Below are positions 47,448-56,170 of a stretch of DNA of 64,000 nucleotides, piece by piece. A program made the position numbers and the translations under genes. Numbering within the stretch: position 1 is the stretch's first letter; each line of letters begins with the position of its first letter. The notes beneath the pieces were generated by a model. It saw only the letters and a program-made list of their open reading frames with translations, had not been told where the DNA came from and did no database searches. Source of the stretch: Imbroritus primus (lineage in GTDB: Bacteria; Pseudomonadota; Gammaproteobacteria; Burkholderiales; Burkholderiaceae); assembly GCA_000272025.2 (NCBI GenBank), contig AKCV02000026.1, positions 62,001-126,000 of the forward strand. Direction: 5' to 3'.

Positions 47448-47759
47448 ATGAGCCAATTCAACGAAGTTTCCGTCGTCAAGAAAGCCAACGTCTATTTCGA
47501 TGGCAAGTGCGTAAGCCATACCGTGATCTTCGCCGACGGCACGCGCAAGACGCTGGGCGTGATTTTCCCGTCGTCGCTGACCTTCAATGTCGGCGCGCCG
47601 GAAGTCATGGAAATCACCGGCGGCAGCTGCCGTGTGCGTCTTGCCGGCGCATCGGAGTGGACGACCTATGCGGCAGGCCAGTCGTTCTCGGTGCCGGGTG
47701 ACAGCAGCTTCGACATCGAAGTGACCGAGATGGTGGACTACGTCTGCCACTACGGCTGA
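47448..47759 (+). CDS. ppnP: Pyrimidine/purine nucleoside phosphorylase PpnP (DUF1255)
   Basis: A 103-residue cupin-like protein of the PpnP/YaiE family, which phosphorolyses several nucleosides. It begins [17 protein letters not shown], has [19 protein letters not shown], and the cupin turn EIEVTE in the form [15 protein letters not shown] at the end. E. coli PpnP is 94 residues. The ATG at 47448 follows the argG terminator by 18 bases, so either some read-through or a promoter inside the hairpin region is needed. Confidence 0.92.
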   Translation: MSQFNEVSVVKKANVYFDGKCVSHTVIFADGTRKTLGVIFPSSLTFNVGAPEVMEITGGSCRVRLAGASEWTTYAAGQSFSVPGDSSFDIEVTEMVDYVCHYG

Positions 47760-47966
47760 TCGCCCGGTCGGCTCGCGCCGGCGCGCGGCGAGGCGTAGCG
47801 GGGTCGCAGCCCGGATGGCCCGGGATGGTCGGATAGCCGCGCGGTGAGCCCCTGCCTGCACACCCTGTAGTGCATGTTGCCCGCCGTGCCGATTGGCCAG
47901 AGTGATGGGCCACGCTGATCGGCGCGCCATTCTGATTCCACGCATTGCCTGCAATCGGATGAACGC

Positions 47967-49025
47967 ATGACGAAAACCCCTTCGCCGTCCAGCAAACCAA
48001 TCAACCTCGCGCTGCAGGGCGGCGGTGCACATGGTGCGTTTACCTGGGGCGTGCTTGATGCCTTGCTCGAGGATGGGCGTTGCCATTTCGAAGGCATCAG
48101 CGGCACCAGCGCCGGCTCGATGAATGCCGTGGTGATGCTGGGCGGTTTGCTCGAGGGCGGAACAGAGATGGCGCGTGAGCGCCTGGCGCAATTCTGGTTC
48201 GGCGTCTCGCAGGCCGGCTCCCCCATGAGCACGGTCGGCCAGGGGCCGCTCGGCATGCTGCCCGGCAGTGCATTTGGCGCTGTCTGGCCGGTGCAGGACT
48301 GGATGCGCGTCTGGGGCACATGGTGGCAGGCTGCGACGCAGGGTTCTTCCTATCACCCGCTGCGGGATCTGCTCGAGCAGCACGTCGATTTCGAGCGCCT
48401 GCGGGCCTGCCGCGATGTCCATGTATTCATCGCCGCCACGGACGTCAACAACGGCAATGTGCGCGTGTTCCGCACGGGCGAGCTGTCATCCAGCGTGGTC
48501 CTGGCGTCAGCGTGCCTGCCCTACCTGTTTCCTGCAGTGGAGGTCGGTGGCCGCCATTTCTGGGATGGTGGCTACATGGGCAATCCGGTGCTGTATCCGT
48601 TTTTCTACGAGACGGCGACGTGCGACATCCTGATCGTGCACGTCAATCCTATCGAGCGGAAAGACGTGCCGGACCAGCCGCAGGAAGTGATGGAGCGTCT
48701 CAACGAGATCACCTTCAACGCGTCGTTGCTGCGTGAAATGCGGGCCATTGCCTTTGTGCAGAAATTGCTCGAGGAAGACTGGCTCAAGCCGGAGTATCGC
48801 GACCGGCTCAAGTACATCCTGCTGCATTCGATCCGGGCCGACGAGGCGCTGGGGGACCTGTCTTCCTCGTCGAAGCTGATGACGGACTGGAACTTCATCC
48901 AGATGCTCAAGGAGCGCGGGCGCAAGGCCGGCAAGGCATGGCTGAAGCGGCACCATGCCGATATCGGGGTGCGCGGGACGGTCGATATCCGGCGCGAGTT
49001 CCTGCGCGACGATCCCAATATGTGA
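47967..49025 (+). CDS. Patatin-like phospholipase
   Basis: A 352-residue patatin-family hydrolase. The oxyanion loop LALQGGGAHGAFTWGVLD, the nucleophile elbow ISGTSAGSMNAV with Ser48, and the catalytic Asp in HFWDGGYMGNPVLYPF are all present. Such proteins hydrolyse phospholipids or other acyl esters; there is no signal peptide, so the cytoplasm or the inner face of the membrane is likely. It stands between ppnP and murB with no operon partner evident. Confidence 0.9.
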   Translation: MTKTPSPSSKPINLALQGGGAHGAFTWGVLDALLEDGRCHFEGISGTSAGSMNAVVMLGGLLEGGTEMARERLAQFWFGVSQAGSPMSTVGQGPLGMLPGSAFGAVWPVQDWMRVWGTWWQAATQGSSYHPLRDLLEQHVDFERLRACRDVHVFIAATDVNNGNVRVFRTGELSSSVVLASACLPYLFPAVEVGGRHFWDGGYMGNPVLYPFFYETATCDILIVHVNPIERKDVPDQPQEVMERLNEITFNASLLREMRAIAFVQKLLEEDWLKPEYRDRLKYILLHSIRADEALGDLSSSSKLMTDWNFIQMLKERGRKAGKAWLKRHHADIGVRGTVDIRREFLRDDPNM

Positions 49026-49045
49026 GGGCGCGCAACGATCCGTCG

Positions 49046-50089
49046 TTACAGCACCACGGGCTCCGGTTCGATCGCTACGCCAAAGCGTGCCTGCACCGCT
49101 GCCTGGATCTCGGCGGCCAGTGCCATCAGCTCAGCCCCGGTCCCGCCGCCATGGTTGACCAGTACGAGCGCCTGGCGCTCGTATACGCCGACCTGGCCTA
49201 TGCGCCGCCCCTTGAAGCCGCACTGATCAATGAGCCAGCCCGCGGCGAGCTTGACGCTGCCGTCCGCTTGCGCATAATGGACCAGTGTCGGAAAGCGCAC
49301 GAGCAACGCCGCAGCGGTTTCAGCCGGGACGACGGGATTCTTGAAAAAGCTGCCGGCGTTGCCGACCTGGCGCGGATCGGGCAGCTTGCGGGTGCGCACG
49401 GCCACCACGGCATTGAAGATCTCGCGGGCAGTCGGCGCCTCGATGCCATGGCTGGCCAGTTCGGCGGTCAGGTCTGCATAGGCGGTGTGCGGTTGCCACG
49501 CGCGCGGCAGGCGGAAGGTCACGGCGGTGATGATGTAACGCTCGCGGCCGGCCCGCTTGAACAGGCTGTCGCGATAACCGAAGGCGCAGTCGGCCGCGTC
49601 CAGCGTGACGAAGGTCCGGGTGGCGAGGTCCAGCGCGCGCAGCGTGTGGAAGCGGTCCTTCAGTTCGACGCCATAAGCGCCGATGTTCTGGATGGGCGCG
49701 GCGCCGACGGTGCCGGGGATCAGGGCGAGGTTTTCGAGGCCGGGCATGCCATGCGCCAGCGTGTATTCGACGAAGCCGTGCCACGATTCGCCTGCGCCTG
49801 CCATGACGAGCCATGCATCCGGCGTTTCGGTGACGGTAATGCCGCGCATGGCCATCAGCAGGACGGTGCCGGGCAGGTCGCGGGTCAGCACGATATTGCT
49901 GCCGCCCCCGAACACGTGCACCGGCCCGGTAGCGACCCGCGGGTCATCCAGCGCTGCCAGCAGCGCGGCTTCGGATTGGATATGCGCTGCATAGCGCGCC
50001 GTGGCCGCGAAGCCGAAGGTGTTGTACCCGGCCAGGGCAACTTGCCCTTGCAAGTCGGGTAGGGAGGATTCGGCGGAAGGCGTGGTCAT
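49046..50089 (-). CDS. murB: UDP-N-acetylenolpyruvoylglucosamine reductase
   Basis: A 347-residue MurB (type I), the FAD enzyme that makes UDP-MurNAc for peptidoglycan. The FAD-binding segments [13 protein letters not shown] and [23 protein letters not shown] are clear; the catalytic Ser and Glu are in [13 protein letters not shown] and the final region, which ends with the usual [12 protein letters not shown] chose the ATG at 50089; upstream residues are not MurB-like. A 14-bp palindrome lies ten bases before it. It is divergent from yajQ. Confidence 0.97.
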   Translation of the reverse strand: MTTPSAESSLPDLQGQVALAGYNTFGFAATARYAAHIQSEAALLAALDDPRVATGPVHVFGGGSNIVLTRDLPGTVLLMAMRGITVTETPDAWLVMAGAGESWHGFVEYTLAHGMPGLENLALIPGTVGAAPIQNIGAYGVELKDRFHTLRALDLATRTFVTLDAADCAFGYRDSLFKRAGRERYIITAVTFRLPRAWQPHTAYADLTAELASHGIEAPTAREIFNAVVAVRTRKLPDPRQVGNAGSFFKNPVVPAETAAALLVRFPTLVHYAQADGSVKLAAGWLIDQCGFKGRRIGQVGVYERQALVLVNHGGGTGAELMALAAEIQAAVQARFGVAIEPEPVVL

Positions 50090-50098
50090 GGTTGGATA

Positions 50099-50120
50099 AG
50101 TCAGTACTGACTGAATTATA
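50099..50120 (-). promoter_or_regulatory. TATAAT box and 14-bp palindrome before murB
   Basis: On the reverse strand TATAAT (50120-50115) is followed at two bases by the perfect palindrome AGTCAGTACTGACT (50112-50099), which would cover the transcription start and part of the leader. It could be an operator site. No good -35 hexamer is visible. Confidence 0.45.
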
Positions 50121-50213
50121 CGGATGTTGGGCGCCGCGACCCGATGAGCGGGATGTATGCGAATGCGCATGCAGACGCGGTGGAGTGCATGATTTTGATG
50201 AAGGAGAACAGGA

Positions 50214-50699
50214 ATGCCGTCGTTTGACGTGGTGTGTGAAGCCAATATGGTCGAACTGAAGAATGCCGTCGAGCAGGCCAACAAGGAAATCTCGACACGC
50301 TTCGATTTCAAGGGTTCGGATGCGCGGATCGAACAGAAGGATGTCGAACTGACCGCCTACGCGGATGATGATTTCAAAATGGGTCAACTGCGCGACGTGC
50401 TTGTCGGCAAGCTGGCCAAGCGGGGTGTCGATGTCCGCTTCCTGGAAGACGGCAAGCTCGAGAAAATCGGCGGTGACAAGCTCAAGCAAACCATCAAGAT
50501 CAAGAAGGGCGTGTCGGGTGATCTCGCCAAGAAGATCGTGCGCCAGATCAAGGATAGCAAGATGAAGGTGCAGGCCAGTATCCAGGGCGATGCCGTGCGC
50601 GTCACTGGCGCCAAGCGCGACGACCTGCAGGCGGTGATGGCCATGCTACGCAAGGACGTGTCCGACGCGCCGCTGGATTTCAACAATTTCCGCGATTGA
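50214..50699 (+). CDS. yajQ: YajQ family nucleotide-binding protein
   Basis: A 161-residue YajQ (DUF520) protein. The start [20 protein letters not shown], the segment [14 protein letters not shown] and the repeated alpha-beta halves with [20 protein letters not shown] are typical. YajQ binds nucleotides; in Xanthomonas it acts as a cyclic-di-GMP-responsive regulator. AGGAGAA stands at good spacing before the ATG (50214). It is divergent from murB and convergent with plsY. Confidence 0.95.
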   Translation: MPSFDVVCEANMVELKNAVEQANKEISTRFDFKGSDARIEQKDVELTAYADDDFKMGQLRDVLVGKLAKRGVDVRFLEDGKLEKIGGDKLKQTIKIKKGVSGDLAKKIVRQIKDSKMKVQASIQGDAVRVTGAKRDDLQAVMAMLRKDVSDAPLDFNNFRD

Positions 50700-50774
50700 G
50701 CGGGCCTCAGTGCGCGTCTGCGAGCTCAGGTATCAGGCTCGAGCGGTAAGTGATGCGCCGCTTGGACTGGTAGC

Positions 50775-50807
50775 ATGACAACGGGCGCCTTGGGCGCCCG
50801 TTGTCAT
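50775..50807. terminator. Two-way terminator between yajQ and plsY
   Basis: A 15-bp stem (ATGACAACGGGCGCC with GGCGCCCGTTGTCAT) around a three-base loop, between two convergent genes. It is followed by TGTT on the forward strand. Confidence 0.8.
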
Positions 50808-50831
50808 TGTTCATCCCGCAGATGGTGCAGG

Positions 50832-51443
50832 CTATTTCTTCTTGTCGCCGATGCGGCTCTCGGTACCGGCCAGCAGCTTGGTGATATTGCTGCGGTGGCG
50901 CAGCACCAGCAGGGCAGCCATCACGGAGATTGCCAGCGCGATGGGTGTGGTGCCGAACAGCAGCACGTAGAAGAACGGTGCGAACACGGCCGAGACCAGC
51001 GCCGCGAGCGAGGAGTAGCGCAGGAACAAGGCGATGATCAGCCAGGTTGCCAGCGTCGCCAGTCCCAGCCACGGATGTACGGCGAACAGGATGCCGGCAG
51101 CCGTGGCCACACCCTTGCCTCCCGCAAAGCGGTGGAAGATCGGGAACAGGTGGCCAAGGAACACGGCCACGATGACAATGGCGACGCCGGTCTGGTCGAG
51201 GCCGTAATCCGGCCCGAAGAGGCTGGCCAGCCACACGGCGAGCCAGCCCTTGAACGCGTCGCCCAGCAGTGTCAGCACCGCGGCTTTGCGATTGCCGGTG
51301 CGCAGTACGTTGGTCGCGCCGGGGTTGCCCGAGCCGTACGAGTGCGGGTCCGGTAGCCCCATGGCCTTGCTGACCACGACAGCGAAGGAAATGGAGCCGA
51401 TCAGGTAGGCCGCGAGCGCAAAGAAAGCAGTTGTCGTTTGCAT
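50832..51443 (-). CDS. plsY: Acyl-phosphate glycerol-3-phosphate acyltransferase PlsY
   Basis: A 203-residue membrane acyltransferase, starting phospholipid synthesis by moving the acyl group from acyl phosphate to glycerol-3-phosphate. The three conserved motifs show as [17 protein letters not shown], then [20 protein letters not shown], and the later [12 protein letters not shown] in the form [12 protein letters not shown]. There are five hydrophobic helices. It is on the same strand as ybaK, xerD and ogt upstream, with about 70 bases to ybaK. Confidence 0.95.
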   Translation of the reverse strand: MQTTTAFFALAAYLIGSISFAVVVSKAMGLPDPHSYGSGNPGATNVLRTGNRKAAVLTLLGDAFKGWLAVWLASLFGPDYGLDQTGVAIVIVAVFLGHLFPIFHRFAGGKGVATAAGILFAVHPWLGLATLATWLIIALFLRYSSLAALVSAVFAPFFYVLLFGTTPIALAISVMAALLVLRHRSNITKLLAGTESRIGDKKK

Positions 51444-51515
51444 GGGATGAAGCGGTAAGACGATGCGCGATTGTAGCGCAGCGCGGCATTCGTATCGCGC
51501 GGCGGGGAATCAGGG

Positions 51516-52010
51516 CTAATCATCGAGTGCACAGTGCACCGGCGTCGCATTCAGTAGTTGCGTGAGCAAGGCCGGTGCGATGCCGACCAGGTAGCCGCGC
51601 TTGCCGCCATTCAGATAGATCCGCTCGAGCGCCAGCACGGACGCTTCCACATAGACGGGCATCGCCTTGCGCAAGCCGAAGGGTGAGGTTCCGCCAACCA
51701 GAAAGCCGCTGTGCCGTTGAGCGACCTCCGGCTTGCAAGGCTGAATCGACTTGCGGCCGGTCTGGCGCGCCAGGTTCTTGGTGGACACCGAGCAATCGCC
51801 ATGCATCAGCACGATGAGCGGCTTGGCCTGCTCATCCTCCATCACCAGCGTCTTCACCACATGATGTTCCTCGACGCCGAGCTGCCGTGCGGACTCGCCC
51901 GTGCCGCCATGCTCGACGTAGGTGTAGGGATGTTCGCTGAAGGCGGCGCCGTGCTTGCGCAGGAACTGCGTCGCTGGGGTTTCGGAGATGTGTTTCTGCT
52001 TGCTGCTCAT
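51516..52010 (-). CDS. ybaK: Cys-tRNA(Pro) deacylase YbaK
   Basis: A 164-residue YbaK/EbsC-type deacylase, which clears Cys from tRNA-Pro mischarged by ProRS. The start SETPATQFLRKHGAAF, the segment HHVVKTLVMED with the active-site Lys, and VGGTSPFGLRKAMPVYVE are as in the family. The ATG at 52010 is preferred, since upstream residues overlap the xerD end and are unlike YbaK. xerD is directly upstream, 31 bases away. Confidence 0.94.
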   Translation of the reverse strand: MSSKQKHISETPATQFLRKHGAAFSEHPYTYVEHGGTGESARQLGVEEHHVVKTLVMEDEQAKPLIVLMHGDCSVSTKNLARQTGRKSIQPCKPEVAQRHSGFLVGGTSPFGLRKAMPVYVEASVLALERIYLNGGKRGYLVGIAPALLTQLLNATPVHCALDD

Positions 52011-52041
52011 GGGACAACGATGAAAGAGAAGAGGCGCGGGT

Positions 52042-52935
52042 TTAGCCGCGTGGGTGATGCTGTTGGTGGAGGTCGCGCAGCCGTTCGCGCGCCACGTGCG
52101 TATAGATCTGCGTGGTCGAGATGTCGGCATGGCCGAGCAGCATCTGCACCACGCGCAGGTCCGCGCCATGGTTCAGCAGGTGCGTGGCGAAGGCGTGCCG
52201 CAGCGTGTGCGGTGACAGGTGAGCCTGGATATCCGCGTGGCGCGCATAGCGCTTGACTGCATGCCAGAAGGTTTGCCGCGTCATGCCGCCGCCGCGGGCA
52301 GTGACGAACAGCGCGTCGCAGCTGCGCGCGCCGAGCAGGGCCGGGCGGCTTTCCTTGAGATAGCGCGCCAGCCATTCGCCAGCCTCGCCGCCGAACGGCA
52401 CCAACCGTTCCTTGCCGCCCTTGCCATTGGCGATGCGCACCACGCCTTCGTTCAGGCCGATTTCCATGGTCTTGAGCGCCACCAGTTCGGAGACGCGCAG
52501 GCCGCTCGCGTACATCAGTTCGAGCATGGCGCGGTCGCGCAGGCCGAGCGGTGTGTCGATGGCAGGGGCCGCAAGCAGCGCTTCCACCTGCTGCTCAGAC
52601 AGCGTTTTCGGGATGCGCGCCGTCTGGCGTGCGGTGGGCAGCAACTGGCATGGATCGCCGGCGACGAGGCGCTCGCGGATCGCCCAGCGGTAGAAACGCT
52701 TGAACACGGTCAGCCGCCGGTTGGCGGACGAGGCGCGGGTCTGCGCGTGGCGCGCGGCGAAGTACTGGTTGAGTTCGGTTGGCGTGACCGAGCAGAGTGC
52801 GGTGCTCGTGTGTTCGGCGAGCCAGGCGTCGAGCGCGCGCAGGTCACGGCGGTAGGCGTCGAGCGTGTTGCGCGACAGTCCGTCCTCCAGCCACAGGGCG
52901 TCACAGAAAGTATCGATCACGGTGCTGCCACTCAT
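52042..52935 (-). CDS. xerD: Site-specific tyrosine recombinase XerD
   Basis: A 297-residue XerD, working with XerC at dif to resolve chromosome dimers. The catalytic residues are visible: R147 in ASGLRVSE, K172 in GKGGKERL, H243 and R246 in HTLRHAFATHLL, H269 in LLGHADIST and the nucleophile Y278 in TQIYTHV. The N-terminal SAM-like domain (about 1-105) is intact. The start overlaps the ogt stop (ATGA). The usual housekeeping position and full length argue against an integron or phage integrase. Confidence 0.95.
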   Translation of the reverse strand: MSGSTVIDTFCDALWLEDGLSRNTLDAYRRDLRALDAWLAEHTSTALCSVTPTELNQYFAARHAQTRASSANRRLTVFKRFYRWAIRERLVAGDPCQLLPTARQTARIPKTLSEQQVEALLAAPAIDTPLGLRDRAMLELMYASGLRVSELVALKTMEIGLNEGVVRIANGKGGKERLVPFGGEAGEWLARYLKESRPALLGARSCDALFVTARGGGMTRQTFWHAVKRYARHADIQAHLSPHTLRHAFATHLLNHGADLRVVQMLLGHADISTTQIYTHVARERLRDLHQQHHPRG

Positions 52936-53411
52936 GTCAGCATCACGCCTTCATGGCGCAGCAGCCAGCGCTTCACGTCGAGGAAGAAGCCGTCCGCATC
53001 GTGATTGGCGAAGCCGCCGATGCCCGCAGCAGACACGACCCGATGGCACGGAATCACGATGGGATACCAGTTCGCGCCACAGGCCTGCCCCACCGCGCGC
53101 GGCGCGCTGCCGATGTTGCGGGCGATGGCGCCGTAGGTGGTCACGGCGCCCCGCGGCACCGCGCTGATGCGGTTCCATACCTGTTGCTGGAATGCCGTGC
53201 CGGCCGGGGCGAGCGGCAGCGTAAAGACCGCATCCGGGTTGGCGTAGTAGGCATCGAGCTGGCGCGCCACCTTGCGCGTCAGTGCGCAGCTGGGCGCCTG
53301 GTCCGGCATGCTGTCCGGCAGGTACACGAGCTCGCGCACCATGCCTTCGGCGATCCGCACACCCACCTTGCCGAATGGGGCAGGCAGCACAGCATCGAAA
53401 TGACGGTTCAT
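52932..53411 (-). CDS. ogt: Methylated-DNA-protein-cysteine methyltransferase
   Basis: A 159-residue O6-alkylguanine methyltransferase that repairs DNA by moving the alkyl group to its own Cys. The active site is IPCHRVV with Cys122; the DNA-binding helix-turn-helix segment is RAVGQACGANWYPIV, and the Tyr of TTYGAIARNIG is present. It has no N-terminal Ada domain, so Ogt fits better than Ada. The xerD start overlaps its stop. A terminator-like hairpin with a T run ends five bases before its ATG, and there is no ribosome site, which is odd. Confidence 0.94.
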   Translation of the reverse strand: MNRHFDAVLPAPFGKVGVRIAEGMVRELVYLPDSMPDQAPSCALTRKVARQLDAYYANPDAVFTLPLAPAGTAFQQQVWNRISAVPRGAVTTYGAIARNIGSAPRAVGQACGANWYPIVIPCHRVVSAAGIGGFANHDADGFFLDVKRWLLRHEGVMLT

Positions 53412-53415
53412 GATG

Positions 53416-53440
53416 AAAAAGAGGCATCCGAAGATGCCTC
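53416..53440 (-). terminator. Terminator of the Bug receptor gene, next to the ogt start
   Basis: On the reverse strand GAGGCATC, four loop bases, GATGCCTC and then TTTTT. It is 48 bases after the receptor gene's stop and ends five bases before the ogt ATG. Confidence 0.8.
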
Positions 53441-53487
53441 CAATCTAGCACAGCCGGTCTCCGGCCGCGCGTGGCGGATCTGTGTGC

Positions 53488-54456
53488 TTACTGCTCGAGC
53501 TTGATGTTCTGCACCTTCACGAGGCGCTGCATCTTCTCGTACTCTTTCTTGATTTCCGCAGCGTGTTCTGCCGGACTGTTGCCGGACGGTTCTGCCCCTG
53601 CCTGGCGCAGGCGGTCGGCCAGGCCCTTGTCATGCAGCGCCTTGACGGCAGCCTCGTTCAGCACCTTGATGATTTCGTCAGGTGTACCGGCCGGTGCCAC
53701 CAGGCCATACCAGGCCGGGTCGTTCGGTTCTTTCAGGCCAAGTTCGGCGAAGGTCGGCACATCGGGCAGCGAATCGATGCGCTTGTTCCAGGCGACCACG
53801 ATCGGGCGCAGTTTGCCGGCCTTGATGTGCGGCATGGAGGCTGGCAGGTTGTCGGCCATGATCGGTACCTGTCCGGCAAGCACGTCATTCAGCGCCGGGC
53901 CCGCGCCACGATACGGGATGTGGACCATGAAGGTCTTGGTGGCGACCTTGAACTGCTCGCCCAGCATATGGCCGAAGCCGCAGGTGCCGGACGTGGCGTA
54001 CGAATATTTGCCCGGATTGGCCTTGAGCAGCGCGAGGAATTCCTTGTAGTTCTTGGCCGGGAAATTGGGGTTGACGGTAATCACGTTGGCCACGTTGGCC
54101 ATGTTGGTGATCGGCTTGAAGTCCTTGACCGGGTTGTACGGCAGCTTGGGGTTGCAGGCGGGGTTGACCGCATGGGTCGAGACCGTGGAGACCCCGATGG
54201 TGTAGCCATCGGGTGGGGCCTTGGCGACGACATCCGCACCGATCGAGCCGCCGCCACCGCCACGGTTTTCGACCACCACGGCCTGACCGAGTACCTTGCT
54301 CATCTGGTCGGCGACGCCACGGCCCACGATATCGGTCGCGCCACCCGGCGGGAACGGGATGATCAGTTTGATGGGACGGGTCGGATAGCTTTGCGCCTGC
54401 GCCGCTGTCGCGGCGGCCGCCAATGCGATGGCCAGTGCCAGTTTTTTCATTGTCAT
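53488..54456 (-). CDS. Tripartite tricarboxylate transporter receptor (Bug family)
   Basis: A 322-residue periplasmic binding protein of the Bug/TctC family, abundant in Burkholderiales. The signal peptide is MKKLALAIALAAAATAAQA; then YPTRPIKLIIPFPPGGATD and GGGGGSIGADVVAKAPPDG are the family start, and VPTFAELGLKE lies in the C-terminal lobe. It should bind a carboxylate, but the ligand cannot be predicted. No TctA/TctB membrane partner is near, which is common for this family. GGAG stands ten bases before the ATG at 54456; an ATG six bases later is equally possible. Confidence 0.93.
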   Translation of the reverse strand: MTMKKLALAIALAAAATAAQAQSYPTRPIKLIIPFPPGGATDIVGRGVADQMSKVLGQAVVVENRGGGGGSIGADVVAKAPPDGYTIGVSTVSTHAVNPACNPKLPYNPVKDFKPITNMANVANVITVNPNFPAKNYKEFLALLKANPGKYSYATSGTCGFGHMLGEQFKVATKTFMVHIPYRGAGPALNDVLAGQVPIMADNLPASMPHIKAGKLRPIVVAWNKRIDSLPDVPTFAELGLKEPNDPAWYGLVAPAGTPDEIIKVLNEAAVKALHDKGLADRLRQAGAEPSGNSPAEHAAEIKKEYEKMQRLVKVQNIKLEQ

Positions 54457-54536
54457 GAGCGGGTTTCTCCGTCAAAGGTTAAACAGTCTGCCGCGCGCGG
54501 CAGATGTCGAGAGGGCGTGCTGGCGGGGCAGGAGAA

Positions 54537-55151
54537 TCAGTTGCCCAGCAGGCCACGCTTGAGGTCCCGGTCCACCGGCTGGTCGCCGATGAAGATCCGC
54601 AGGACCGCCTGGTAGAAATCTTCGCCTGGGATCGGTTTGCCCTTGGCCGCGCCATTGATCGTAATCAGCGTGCCGGACTCCGGGGCAAAATCGAAATTGA
54701 TTGTATCGCCCTTCTGCGCCTTGCCGAGCGTGCGCAGCGTTTCGCTGAGCTGATCGAGGCGACTGTTCAGCTTGCTGATCTGTGCTTCGGAATGGTTCTT
54801 GTGGATGCCCTCGTTGAGCGCCTTGATGAAGGTGTCGGCCTCAACCTCGCGCAAGGGGCGGATCTGCAGGCGCTTTGCCCCGCCCATACCCAGTACCACG
54901 GCGGCATTGCGCGCTTTTTCCGGCAGATACAATCCGGCAGCGTAGGCCTTGATCAGGAACACCGTGCGCATGCCCACGCCATTCAGCTGCAGATCTTTTG
55001 ACGCCAGTTGTACCGTCTCGTCAAAACGTTGTCCTTCGATCTCGGCCGCCATCCCTGGGGCGGCCAATGCCATCCCCCCCAGAAGGATGGTCAGCGCCGC
55101 CAATCGGCGGAGTAGCGCGGGCACGCGGGACAATGGATCGGGACGCGGCAT
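54537..55151 (-). CDS. Exported chalcone isomerase-like protein
   Basis: A 204-residue protein with a signal peptide (hydrophobic core LAALTILLGGMALAAPGMA) followed by the chalcone isomerase-like domain common in proteobacteria: LNGVGMRTVFLIKAYAAGLYLPEKA near the start, then KGDTINFDFAPESGTLITIN, and DRDLKRGLLG at the end. The role in bacteria is unknown; a fatty-acid-binding or periplasmic function is suggested for relatives. I chose the ATG at 55151 because AGGA lies seven bases before it and the signal peptide starts there. It precedes the Bug receptor on the same strand. Confidence 0.88.
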   Translation of the reverse strand: MPRPDPLSRVPALLRRLAALTILLGGMALAAPGMAAEIEGQRFDETVQLASKDLQLNGVGMRTVFLIKAYAAGLYLPEKARNAAVVLGMGGAKRLQIRPLREVEADTFIKALNEGIHKNHSEAQISKLNSRLDQLSETLRTLGKAQKGDTINFDFAPESGTLITINGAAKGKPIPGEDFYQAVLRIFIGDQPVDRDLKRGLLGN

Positions 55152-55276
55152 CTGGGATTCCTGGAAACTTTGGTCCATGGTTGCGGAATTCTGGGAAAAT
55201 ACCAATCAGTATTCGCCCCTAGCGTATGTATCCGCGCTTTGCGGACTATCGCATTTCTTCCTTTTCCTTCGCGCGC

Positions 55277-56170
55277 ATGCAATCCGCCCTCCTGCTCGTC
55301 CCGGATCTCAGCCTGATTTTGATCGGCTGGCTGCTGGTCCGCTACACTTCCTTCGACCGCCAGTTCTGGTCCGGTGTTGAAAAACTTGCCTACTACGTCC
55401 TGTTCCCTGCAATGCTGTTCTATGCGACCAGTCGCGCAGCATTCGACTTCTCCAGTACCCCGGCCATGCTCGGCCTGGCGCTGCTGACCACAGGGATTGG
55501 CGTGATCCTGGGGTATGCGGGGCGATGGATGTTTCGTCCCGATCCGCTGGACTTCGCGTCGGGGCTGCAGACCGCGTTTCGTTTCAATGGCTACATCGCG
55601 CTCGCCGTCGCGGCCCGCGTGGGCGGTGAGCAGGGCGTTGCGCTGATGGCGCTGATCCAGGGTTGCGTCGTGCCGCTCGTCAATGTCATCGCCGTGTGGC
55701 AGCTGTCCCGCACCTCGAGCGTGAGCGTGTGGCGCGAACTCCTGCGCAACCCGCTGATCCTGGCGACGGTGCTGGGCACGGCCGCCAACCTGCTCGGCCT
55801 GCAAATGCCGGAGGTGCTTGCCATGGTGCTCGGCCGTCTTGGCTCCGCTTCCACGGCGCTCGGGTTGATGGCGGTGGGCGCCGGGCTGCAGCTGACGGGC
55901 GCGAGCGTGCCGTACGGCATCGTCGCCTGGTGGACCGCTGTCAAGCTGCTTGCCATGCCTGCCTTTGCCTACTTCGCGGCGCGCTACTTCCCGCTGACGC
56001 AGTTGCAATTGCAGATCGCGGTCCTGTTTGCGTCGCTGCCGACCGCGACCAACGCCTATATCCTGGCGGTGCGGCTTGGTGGCAACGGTGTGCTGGTGGC
56101 AACGGTGGTCTCGATCATGACGTTGTGTGCAGTCATCACGATGCCGCTCTGGCTGGCGCTGATTATGTGA
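55277..56170 (+). CDS. AEC family transporter (auxin efflux carrier-like)
   Basis: A 297-residue membrane protein with about ten helices of the AEC family. The segment LAYYVLFPAMLFYATSRAAF and the later AVGAGLQLTG and FASLPTATNAYILAVRLGG (the conserved P-x-A/T-xNA element) are typical. Members export malonate, auxin or other organic acids; the substrate here is unknown. I chose the ATG at 55277; one at 55226 would add 17 residues. Its end overlaps queG by eight bases, tail to tail. Confidence 0.87.
   Translation: MQSALLLVPDLSLILIGWLLVRYTSFDRQFWSGVEKLAYYVLFPAMLFYATSRAAFDFSSTPAMLGLALLTTGIGVILGYAGRWMFRPDPLDFASGLQTAFRFNGYIALAVAARVGGEQGVALMALIQGCVVPLVNVIAVWQLSRTSSVSVWRELLRNPLILATVLGTAANLLGLQMPEVLAMVLGRLGSASTALGLMAVGAGLQLTGASVPYGIVAWWTAVKLLAMPAFAYFAARYFPLTQLQLQIAVLFASLPTATNAYILAVRLGGNGVLVATVVSIMTLCAVITMPLWLALIM

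Noticed and set aside
47760-47966. A gene in the gap between ppnP and the patatin gene
   Set aside because: No frame with a ribosome site or a recognisable product; only ordinary GC-rich sequence is seen.
52042-52935. XerD taken for a phage or integron integrase marking a mobile element
   Set aside because: It sits in a housekeeping cluster (ybaK, plsY, ogt) with normal length and composition and no att repeats or tRNA beside it.
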